Below are positions 7,362 through 12,631 of a stretch of 12,631 bases of DNA, piece by piece. The stretch lies in contig CAMLEX010000054.1 of assembly GCA_946479055.1 (NCBI GenBank), positions 1 through 12,631 on the forward strand, in the 5' to 3' direction. Position 1 is the stretch's first letter. Each line of letters starts with the position of its first letter. Below the pieces are notes generated by a model. That model did no database searches, was not told where the DNA came from, and worked only from the letters and a program-made list of their open reading frames with translations. This stretch comes from an uncultured Bacteroidota bacterium (GTDB lineage Bacteria; Bacteroidota; Bacteroidia; Chitinophagales; Chitinophagaceae). A program made the translations under genes and the position numbers.

Positions 7362-7994
7362 TTATGCAATGCAACCTTCGTTGCTGAATGAAGCAACACT
7401 CATGTGCCCGTTCTTTTTTTCATGCTTTAATGAAATATTATCTGCATTCCAATTCCAGTCAACACTGGTTACGGTGCCACGCTTAAATCCTATGCCGCCG
7501 GGTAATAACACTTCACCTTCCATCCTGTCACCTGTTATAGGATTTTCAATTCGCTGCGATCTCACTTCTCCTGCACCTTCAACAGTGAACCACGCATCGT
7601 AAGGATCATAATGAAACCCAATGTTTGTAATTTCTGTGGGCAGCGTACTTTTTAATGTGGACGGAAAAATTGCAAATACGCCACCGCCATGTTTACCACT
7701 TGTAATCTCTTCGATCGCTTTCACTTGTTCGGGGGAGGCTTTTTGATCCACATATAATTTACCGATGCCATCGCCCAGATGAATTGCTTTTGGCCACCAT
7801 AGTCCCCATGCAAATGTTACACCATCGAGTTGGGTGTCGCCAAAATTTCCCGTGCGTATACGATAGGCAAGCAGCGCTTCGCAATTGCCATAAGTGGGTA
7901 ATGCATTAAAATTACAGGGGCATCCATAAGCGCAACTGCAGCTTTGAACATACTCAGTTTCCAGATGCCATCGAGGAGAGGAATTGTCTGGCAT
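7362..7994 (-). CDS. DUF1326 cysteine-rich protein (COG5588-like), partner of DUF2182
   Basis: This 210-residue soluble protein has no signal peptide. Its N-terminus carries a dense cysteine cluster, SCSCAYGCPCNF (18-29, Cys 19, 21, 25 and 27), with another Cys at 38 and one near the C-terminus (208). The CxC...CPC pattern followed by a beta-rich body (WGLWWPKAIHLGDGIGKLYV, then GGGVFAIFPSTL and later FHYDPYDAWF) is typical of DUF1326. Members are regularly found next to DUF2182 genes, as here. The cysteines could bind a metal, and ligands such as copper or zinc are conjecture. It starts at ATG 7994 on the minus strand, is the first gene of the pair, and diverges from the antiporter gene across 223 bp. 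Its stop codon is also the in-frame stop that delimits the DUF2182 frame. Confidence 0.9.
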   Translation of the reverse strand: MPDNSSPRWHLETEYVQSCSCAYGCPCNFNALPTYGNCEALLAYRIRTGNFGDTQLDGVTFAWGLWWPKAIHLGDGIGKLYVDQKASPEQVKAIEEITSGKHGGGVFAIFPSTLKSTLPTEITNIGFHYDPYDAWFTVEGAGEVRSQRIENPITGDRMEGEVLLPGGIGFKRGTVTSVDWNWNADNISLKHEKKNGHMSVASFSNEGCIA

Positions 7995-8217
7995 AACGTA
8001 TGATTTAGATGTAAAGAACAGGACTATAAAATTACTAAATAAAGTATCACAAATGCAAGTAAAATATTTTAGTGACTTAGCTGGGAAAAAAACTCCACCC
8101 GATCAATATCAATTTTATACCTGGAAATATCAGCTGTTCATCTTCATCTTTTTTATTCTCTCTTATAATACATCCCTCCCCCACATGACCTATTTTCTAA
8201 ACGCTTATTTTTATGCT
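7995..8217. promoter_or_regulatory. Divergent intergenic region (DUF1326 operon / antiporter)
   Basis: This gap should hold promoters for both directions. On the minus strand, TAATTTTA (8027-8034) is one base from the TAnnTTTG -7 box, and TTTG lies upstream (8050-8053 as CAAA), but the spacer of about 15 is short. A perfect 12-bp palindrome, TAAAATATTTTA, lies at 8060-8071 and may be an operator or chance in AT-rich DNA. The antiporter frame stays open through this whole gap from TTG 7984, but the encoded sequence has no family match. Confidence 0.35.
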
Positions 8218-9810
8218 ATGGAAAATGTCAGCCTTATTATATTGCTTTTGTTTGGTATCATGTTTTTGGGATTACTCAGCAACCGGTATAACTTCCCTTT
8301 TCCGATTGTATTGGTTTTGTCAGGAATTGCTATAAGCCTTATCCCGGGATTACCGGTTATTTCACTTGATCCTGAAATTGTCTTCGTTATTTTTTTACCA
8401 CCGATCTTATATGCTGCCGCCTGGAATACAAGCTGGCACAGTTTCAAATCTTCAATTAGCCCGATAACAAGAGCGGCCGTTGGGCTTGTACTGTTTACCA
8501 CTTTGCTGGTTGCTGTTGCAGCACACTTGCTTATTCCCGGGTTGAGCTGGCCCATGGCTTTTCTTATCGGTGCCATTGTATCGCCGCCCGACGCCGTGGC
8601 TGCTACTTCTGTTACAAAAGGGTTGGGACTGCATCCCAAACTGATAACAGTATTGGAAGGAGAAAGCCTGGTGAATGATGCCAGTGGGTTGATCGCTTAT
8701 AAATATGCTTTGGCGGCTATTATGGCCGGCAACTTTGTATTGTGGCAGGCGGGCCTGAATTTTCTTTTAGTCGTGGCAGCCGGCGTTGCTATAGGTCTCG
8801 GCATCGGTTACGCTTTATACCTCATTCATAAAAAATTCGTATGCGATCCGGCTATTGAAGTAGCGCTTACCTTCCTTACTCCTTTTGCTTCGTATTTGCT
8901 GGCGGAACATTTTCATTTTTCAGGTGTGATTGCCGTTGTTACCACCGGTTTGTACCTATCCTTCCGTTCCGGCCAGATGTTCAGCCATGAAAGCAGGATA
9001 ATGGCTTATTCCGTTTGGGAGGTTGTCATCTTTATTTTAAACAGCCTCATCTTTATTTTGCTTGGGTTGCAATTGCGCAGTGTAATGCAGGGCATCGGAG
9101 ACTATCCCGCCGGCACATTAGCCTTGTATGGAGTGGTAATAAGCCTGGTGGTCATTCTCGTAAGGTTTGTCTGGATATTGCCTCGCATTGCAGTGCCATC
9201 GTTGCGACGCAATATGATAAAAGACCAAATTGATCCGCGCAACATAGTGGTCTTTAGCTGGGCCGGCATGCGTGGCGTGGTGTCAATGGCAGCTGCATTG
9301 GCGTTGCCCTTAACGCTAAGCAACAATACCCCTTTTCCCTATCGGAACCTTATCATCTTCCTCACCTTTTGTGTCATTGTGTCCACCCTTGTATTACTTG
9401 GGTTAACGCTGCCCTGGATAATAAAAAAACTAAACCTTCCCAAACATTCGGTTGCTGCTGAAGAATACGAGGTGCGTAATTATATGGCCACAGAAATGAT
9501 AACGCATATCGAGGAAAATCTTTCATTAACGCACGACACCTTACTAAACAACATTAAAAGTAAGTACGAAGTAAAATATAACAGGCTTCAAAAAACAGAC
9601 CTTCCTGCCAATTACTTTGGAAATGGCAAAACACTTGGAGTGAATGTTTTTAATGAATATACCCAACTTCAAATAGACATGATTGCTATTGAAAGGCAAA
9701 CCGTGGAAAGATTGCACCGGCAGGGCAAAACAAGTGAGGAAATATTGAGAAAGATTGAAAAGGAATTGGATCTTGAAGAAACAAGATTGAAAATGGAAAT
9801 GTATCAGTGA
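8218..9810 (+). CDS. CPA1-family Na+/H+ antiporter
   Basis: This protein of about 530 residues is a multi-pass inner-membrane cation/proton exchanger of the NhaP/NhaK-like CPA1 family. The ATG at 8218 puts the first helix (NVSLIILLLFGIMFLGLL) right at the N-terminus, as usual. The frame is open back to TTG 7984, and ATG 8185 would add only 11 residues, so the start is the least certain point. Numbering from 8218, the membrane part covers about 1-402. It contains FLPPILYAAAW (59-69), SPPDAVAATSV (122-132) with the ion-site Asp125, GESLVNDASG (148-157) with the Asn153-Asp154 pair expected for an electroneutral exchanger, and WAGMRGVVSMA (348-358). The last 120 or so residues form a charged, helical cytosolic tail (ending in IEKELDLEETRLKMEMYQ) that may be regulatory. 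It probably extrudes Na+ or handles pH stress. It is transcribed away from the DUF1326-DUF2182 pair. Confidence 0.94.
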   Translation: MENVSLIILLLFGIMFLGLLSNRYNFPFPIVLVLSGIAISLIPGLPVISLDPEIVFVIFLPPILYAAAWNTSWHSFKSSISPITRAAVGLVLFTTLLVAVAAHLLIPGLSWPMAFLIGAIVSPPDAVAATSVTKGLGLHPKLITVLEGESLVNDASGLIAYKYALAAIMAGNFVLWQAGLNFLLVVAAGVAIGLGIGYALYLIHKKFVCDPAIEVALTFLTPFASYLLAEHFHFSGVIAVVTTGLYLSFRSGQMFSHESRIMAYSVWEVVIFILNSLIFILLGLQLRSVMQGIGDYPAGTLALYGVVISLVVILVRFVWILPRIAVPSLRRNMIKDQIDPRNIVVFSWAGMRGVVSMAAALALPLTLSNNTPFPYRNLIIFLTFCVIVSTLVLLGLTLPWIIKKLNLPKHSVAAEEYEVRNYMATEMITHIEENLSLTHDTLLNNIKSKYEVKYNRLQKTDLPANYFGNGKTLGVNVFNEYTQLQIDMIAIERQTVERLHRQGKTSEEILRKIEKELDLEETRLKMEMYQ

Positions 9811-10144
9811 TTGGTAATACCTCCACACATAGAATATATTGAAAAGTGCATTGCCAGCCCTACAATAGATTTGTACATTATCTCATCATCTATTCCCGGG
9901 GCTCTCGTTTATAAAGTTCTTCTTTTGCCTCATGCAGTCGCGCAGTGTTCCAGCGGAACACATTGTAGGTAGAGAAATCATTCGGTATTGTGCAGCGTTC
10001 CATAGGAACGCATTGTGCATGTATTGGAAATTTGATTATTGCATAAAACGTTCCGATGGAACGTCATGAACGTTTTCATTATTTAGTTCTACCCACAAAT
10101 TGTTACTACGGAACAAGAAAGACCTCTGCTTTTGATGCACTTAT
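9811..10144. other. Non-coding gap containing the left palindrome block
   Basis: No credible gene lies here. The first 130 bases after the antiporter stop show no clear terminator; a CCCGGGG run sits near 9895-9902. From 9946 the region holds the left REP-like block described separately, followed by 80 bases up to the end of the transposase remnant. Confidence 0.6.
9946..10064. repeat. Left REP-like block: three GTTCC-N3-GGAAC palindromes
   Basis: Three perfect palindromes are spaced about 50 bp apart: TGTTCC-AGC-GGAACA (9946-9960), CGTTCC-ATA-GGAACG (9996-10010) and ACGTTCC-GAT-GGAACGT (10048-10064). The first two are each followed by the same word, CATTGT. The block recurs in the same order and orientation at 10646-10757, on the far side of the transposase remnant. 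Short palindromes flanking a RAYT gene are the known arrangement for REP sequences mobilised by these enzymes, and the arms here are intact. Confidence 0.85.
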
Positions 10145-10605
10145 TTACTCCAGTTCTTTAAAAATGTATTGCTCATCATATTCTATTTCGAAGACCTTTA
10201 GAAAATGTCTGTATTCATCTAAGAAAGTTTCTTTTTGATGATGGGCTTCCTGGTTTTGAATATACCGAATAACGTCCGGGACATGGCTCTTTGAATAGGA
10301 GAATGCTCCATATCCACTCTGCCACGCAAATGATGCAGTACAAACTTTCTGTCTTTGATCCATTTGCTGCTTTCAGCCTTTACATTTTGCACCAATGATG
10401 AAATGGATTGTGTGGGCCGCATACCGACAAGAATATGGATATGGTCAGGCATGCTGTTTAGTTGTAATATTTTATGGTCGTTTGCCTGAAAAATGCCCGT
10501 GATGTATTGGTGCAGCTCATCTTTCCAGGGTTTTTGAATTAAGGCAGCACGGTATTTTACTGCAAATACAAATTGAATGTGGAGCTGCGTATATGTGTTT
10601 GACAT
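10145..10605 (-). pseudogene. Frameshifted REP-associated tyrosine transposase (RAYT, IS200/IS605-like)
   Basis: On the minus strand, translation from ATG 10605 (MSNTYTQLHIQFVFAVKYR) runs through the Y1-transposase motif MPDHIHILVG, with the metal-binding HxH at residues 55-57, to SSKWIKDRKF (residue 88). It then loses the family sequence. That sequence resumes in another frame (FAWQSGYGAFSYSKSHVPDV), includes the likely catalytic tyrosine in RYIQNQ, and ends in DEYRHFLKVFEIEYDEQYIF before the stop at 10145-10147. Adding one base at about 10330-10345 would restore a protein of about 153 residues, the normal length for this group, so a single-nucleotide deletion (or sequencing error) is the simplest reading. 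As it stands, the frame from the ATG continues to about 10219 with unrelated residues and lacks the tyrosine. Repeat blocks lie 40 bp upstream and 80 bp downstream, which fits a RAYT and its REP sequences and not an ordinary IS200 insertion. Confidence 0.85.
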
Positions 10606-10645
10606 ATTGTTAGGATAAGATGAGTAAATATACAAAACGTAGTTA

Positions 10646-10757
10646 TGTTCCAGCGGAACACATTGTAGGTAGAAAAATTATTTGGTGCAATGTTCCATAG
10701 GAACGCATTGTGCTTCCATTGGAATTTTGGTGATTGGAAAAACCGTTCCGATTGGAC
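10646..10757. repeat. Right REP-like block, direct repeat of the left block
   Basis: This block copies 9946-10064 in the same orientation. It begins with TGTTCC-AGC-GGAACA (10646-10660) and shares the first 28 bases exactly with the left block. The second palindrome, GTTCC-ATA-GGAAC (10692-10704), shares a 22-base exact match that runs on past it. An extra TTCC-ATT-GGAA lies at 10714-10724, and the last palindrome has decayed to GTTCCGATTGGAC (10745-10757). The left copy is better preserved in the third palindrome. Confidence 0.82.
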
Positions 10758-10802
10758 TTTAGGTCAGCTATATAATTTGTTTCTAATCATAAGATTTTTC
10801 TC

Positions 10803-10829
10803 GTTTCAGCGGAACAAGTTCTATCGAAC
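10803..10829. repeat. Degenerate palindromes beyond the right block
   Basis: GTTTCAGCGGAAC (10803-10815) differs from the AGC-type palindrome by one base, and GTTCTATCGAAC (10818-10829) is a related GTTC...GAAC inverted repeat. They suggest that the repeat array once extended further right, or that an additional block has decayed. Confidence 0.5.
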
Positions 10830-11069
10830 AAGGAGGGCATTTCGATTATTCCACGGAGTATGAGCATAGTAATGCATTTTATGAAACAGGTTAACTAAAA
10901 AACTATGACCTTTTGATTTCCGATTGTTGAATGGCATACTCACCGGGGTTGGCTTTGACCAAACCCGGTGAGGCCATTCCTGAATGCTGAAGATGGGGAC
11001 CAAGCAAGAACAAAAAAATTCCGTTGTCCTCACTGTATTTTGCTGATGCAATAGTAGCATTTTTGACAA
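10830..11069. other. Non-coding gap between the repeats and the VOC gene
   Basis: Apart from the 51-nt hairpin I see no supported gene. An 82-codon minus-strand frame (10821-11069) is open, but it runs across the hairpin and the edge of the repeats and has no recognisable domain. A T-run on the minus strand (complement of 11013-11019) lies about 50 bases after the VOC stop without a convincing stem before it. Confidence 0.5.
10929..10979. repeat. Long near-perfect hairpin, 51 nt
   Basis: The 5' arm at 10929-10952 (GAATGGC, then ATA, then CTCACCGGGGTTGG) pairs with 10959-10979 (CCAAACCCGGTGAG, then GCCATTC). This gives 21 pairing positions with one G-A mismatch, a 3-nt ATA bulge and a 6-nt loop, CTTTGA. 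The sequence is unlike the GTTCC palindromes next door. On the minus strand it lies about 90-140 nt after the VOC gene stop but is not followed by a T-run, so it is a poor intrinsic terminator. It could be a small palindromic mobile element, a transcript stabiliser or part of a non-coding RNA. Confidence 0.7.
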
Positions 11070-11513
11070 CTATGACTTTTTTTCACCGCAATTAAACATC
11101 CATTGTACACCATACTTATCAGTACAACTGCCAAAATAATCTCCCCAGAACATATCCGCGAGTTCCATTGACACCTGCCCTCCCTCGGATAATTTATCAA
11201 ATAATCGTTTTGTCTCTTTTCTTGTATCGGGTTGAAGATTGATATAAATGTTGTTACCATAATTTACTTTAAATCCCATGGACTCGGGTGCATCAGTTCC
11301 CATTAAGCTATGGCTATCGAGAATACGCAACTCAACATGCATCACCAGGTTTTTATCCTCGTCTGCCATTGGAGGATTGCCGGGAGAATCAGGCATATCG
11401 CCGAACCTCATTATTCCATTTCCGAAAAATTCACCGCCAAAAATACTTTTGTAATAATTAAATACTTCTTCCGTGTTACGAGGGAAATTCAGATAGGTGC
11501 TAACACTTGCCAT
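11070..11513 (-). CDS. VOC superfamily PhnB-like protein
   Basis: This 147-residue protein has the beta-alpha-beta-beta-beta layout of the glyoxalase/bleomycin-resistance (VOC) superfamily, PhnB-like subgroup. It begins with YLNFPRNTEEVFNYYKSIFG (7-26), followed by a central strand MHVELRIL (58-65) with His59, then LMGTDAPE (70-77), then the second module INLQPDTRKETKRLFDKLSE (91-110). It ends with the family signature WGDYFGSCTDKYGVQWMFN (123-141). The length is normal and complete, and the protein is cytosolic. PhnB-like proteins resemble DmPhnB or 3-demethylubiquinone methyltransferase-like folds, but most have no proven substrate; the name does not imply phosphonate metabolism, and no phn genes are nearby. 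The ATG at 11513 is preceded on its strand by an AT-rich leader with a 19-bp palindrome. Confidence 0.92.
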   Translation of the reverse strand: MASVSTYLNFPRNTEEVFNYYKSIFGGEFFGNGIMRFGDMPDSPGNPPMADEDKNLVMHVELRILDSHSLMGTDAPESMGFKVNYGNNIYINLQPDTRKETKRLFDKLSEGGQVSMELADMFWGDYFGSCTDKYGVQWMFNCGEKKS

Positions 11514-11544
11514 TGGTTTAAATTTTGTGGTTAATAATTTTGAA

Positions 11545-11563
11545 AATTTGAAAATTTCAAATT
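11545..11563. promoter_or_regulatory. 19-bp AT-rich palindrome upstream of the VOC gene
   Basis: AATTTGAAA-A-TTTCAAATT has perfect 9-bp arms around one central base and lies 32-50 bases upstream of the VOC start codon on the minus strand. That position and symmetry suit an operator for a dimeric regulator. Low sequence complexity means chance is a real alternative. Confidence 0.35.
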
Positions 11564-11813
11564 CAACCTAAAGGTAAGTTCCGTAGATATATTGTTCAGC
11601 GTGTAAAGCCGACATTAAAAGGGTAAAAAACGACAAAATATCTCATCAAAAGGTTAATAGTCGCTTAGAGTACGGCGCTGCCGTGCCAGTATTGTTTACG
11701 ACAGCGGAAACGGAAGTCGATTAAATAACTGACCGTTTTGCTTCCAGACTTCCTCCATTGTATAAGACTGTGTGATGTGTAGTAGTTGTTGGATTATTAT
11801 TAAAATGTACGGC

Positions 11814-11833
11814 GACCCGGTAGCTATCGGGTC
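11814..11833. other. 20-bp near-palindrome, GACCCG...CGGGTC
   Basis: GACCCG (11814-11819) and CGGGTC (11828-11833) are perfect arms, and the eight bases between them, GTAGCTAT, are themselves palindromic except for a G/T pair at the ends. It lies about 180 bases upstream of the DUF5916 start in AT-rich DNA. Similar CGATAGCTATCG-type palindromes are, as far as I recall, scattered through Bacteroidota intergenic DNA; I cannot confirm that here. Confidence 0.4.
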
Positions 11834-12015
11834 CGGCCACTTAATTCATATGTTTTCACATATTTCCATTACCACTTGTCAGGCATAAGCTGCAATTCAA
11901 ATAAATTAACTCAGTATAATATCACTTTCAATGAATTTTGATTTTACGATATTGTTAGTTATTATGTAACTTTTTTTTTCATCATACGTAAATCATAGAA
12001 CCAACAACCGGAATA

Positions 12016-12631
12016 ATGAGAACCAGCTTTGCATTATGGCTAGCATTTCTGCTTGTTTCTTTCAGAAGCACAGCCCAAAAAAATGTAATAAGAGAGCTTG
12101 AAGCAAAGCGAACAAATGGTATTGTAAAAATCGATGGTTTACTGAATGATACCGCCTGGCAGGATGCCGCAGTTATGACAGATATGGTAGAGTTCAGGCC
12201 AAAGATCGGCGCATTGGAAGATCCTGCTAATAAAACCATTGCCTACCTGATGTACAGTGATGAAGGGATTTATTTCGGCGGTTTTTGCCATGAAAGAACG
12301 AAGGACAGCATCGCCACAGAACTAATTGGTACCCGCGATGGTTTTGGTACGAATGATTATGTAGGTTTAATTCTTGACACCTATAATGACAAGCTGAATG
12401 GATTTGAATATTTTGTCACCCCCCTGGGTGAACAATGGGATGCAAAAATGAATCCGCCCAGCCCAAATAGCAACATGGAAGATTTTAGCTGGAATGCTGT
12501 ATGGCAGAGCGGAGCTGTTATTACAGACACTGGCTGGAGTTTTGAAATGTTCATTCCTTTTTCTGCCATACGGTTCGGTAAAAAAGAAGTGCAGAACTGG
12601 GGTCTTAATATTACACGCCGCAGAAGAAAAA
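12016..12631 (+). CDS. Exported DUF5916 / CBM9-like domain protein, 5' part (runs off the right edge)
   Basis: From ATG 12016 the frame is open for 205 codons to the end of the window. It begins with a signal peptide (FALWLAFLLVSFRSTAQ, residues 5-21), then a CBM9-like beta-sandwich with the typical entry KIDGLLNDTAWQDA (38-51). IAYLMYSDEGIYFGGFCHE (75-93) follows, then RDGFGTNDYVGLILDTYND (107-125), WNAVW (159-163), GWSFEMFIPFSAIRF (173-187) and WGLNITRRR (195-203). This matches the N-terminal part of Bacteroidota DUF5916 proteins, usually annotated as carbohydrate-binding family 9-like and some 700-850 residues long, in which a long C-terminal beta-rich, probably outer-membrane, region follows. 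The present piece is therefore about a quarter of the gene. Its role is unknown; surface glycan or membrane-associated binding is a reasonable guess. It is not truncated by mutation, only by the window edge. Confidence 0.88.
   Translation, partial: MRTSFALWLAFLLVSFRSTAQKNVIRELEAKRTNGIVKIDGLLNDTAWQDAAVMTDMVEFRPKIGALEDPANKTIAYLMYSDEGIYFGGFCHERTKDSIATELIGTRDGFGTNDYVGLILDTYNDKLNGFEYFVTPLGEQWDAKMNPPSPNSNMEDFSWNAVWQSGAVITDTGWSFEMFIPFSAIRFGKKEVQNWGLNITRRRRK

Larger units (their letters stand above)
11514..12015. other. Divergent non-coding region with several inverted repeats
   Basis: This 502-bp gap separates the minus-strand VOC gene from the plus-strand DUF5916 gene. It contains an AT palindrome at 11545-11563, a small hairpin ACGGC-GCT-GCCGT at 11672-11684, competing inverted repeats GGAAGTC/GACTTCC (11712-11718 and 11747-11753) and AACGG/CCGTT (11709-11713 and 11733-11737), and a GC-rich near-palindrome at 11814-11833. 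The last 130 bases are AT-rich and probably carry the DUF5916 promoter; TAACTTTT (11967-11974) is one base from the -7 consensus but lacks a well-spaced -33 element. No gene or known RNA was recognised. Confidence 0.5.

Noticed and set aside
7984..8217. N-terminal extension of the antiporter from TTG 7984 (78 extra codons)
   Set aside because: The added sequence matches no antiporter region, overlaps the divergent DUF1326 start, and family members begin at the helix encoded from 8218.
10056..10238. 60-codon plus-strand frame starting in the left palindrome block
   Set aside because: It lies antisense to the transposase remnant and starts inside a repeat palindrome; there is no protein-family resemblance.
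9946..10829. CRISPR array
   Set aside because: The palindromic units are only 13-17 bp, the sequences between them are themselves repeated between blocks, and no cas genes are present.
10821..11069. 82-codon minus-strand frame as a small gene
   Set aside because: It runs through the 51-nt hairpin and into the repeat array, no domain is recognisable, and nothing in its composition argues for coding.

Overview
The window looks like chromosomal DNA from a member of the Bacteroidota, most likely Chitinophagia or a close relative. The grounds are moderate-to-low GC, AT-rich leaders without Shine-Dalgarno sequences, and a gene set typical of that group: DUF1080, a DUF5916/CBM9-like exported protein, DUF4342, a DUF1326-DUF2182 pair, a PhnB-type VOC protein and a RAYT with GTTCC-N3-GGAAC palindromes. 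This placement is inferred from gene content; there is no rRNA or other marker in the window.

Positions 1-6489 hold a run of plus-strand genes, each with its own leader: an exported purple-acid-phosphatase-like metallophosphoesterase, a small DUF4342 protein, a saccharopine-dehydrogenase-like / trans-acting enoyl-reductase-like oxidoreductase, an exported DUF1080 (3-keto-disaccharide hydrolase family) protein, GMP reductase (guaC) and an exported alditol/xylitol-oxidase-like flavoprotein. Gaps are mostly 90-230 bp, so these are probably separate transcription units and not one pathway. Three of the six have export signals.

Positions 6567-9810 hold a convergent, then divergent arrangement. 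A minus-strand two-gene operon encodes a cysteine-rich soluble DUF1326 protein followed 12 bp later, in the same reading frame, by a cysteine-bearing multi-pass DUF2182 membrane protein that seems to start at TTG. A CPA1-type Na+/H+ antiporter gene diverges from it across a 223-bp gap.

Positions 9811-11069 are the mobile or repetitive part. A frameshifted REP-associated tyrosine transposase (RAYT, IS200-like) lies between two directly repeated blocks of about 115 bp, each built of GTTCC-N3-GGAAC palindromes. Degenerate copies follow on the right, and then a separate, very strong 51-nt hairpin. This is the most distinctive structure in the window.

Positions 11070-12631 hold a minus-strand VOC/PhnB-like protein, a 502-bp gap with several inverted repeats, and the 5' part of an exported DUF5916-type protein that runs off the right edge. 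I saw no tRNA, rRNA, CRISPR array or phage genes. I found no clear new multi-gene defence or metabolic system. The best candidates for undescribed biology are the DUF1326-DUF2182 module and the RAYT/palindrome locus.
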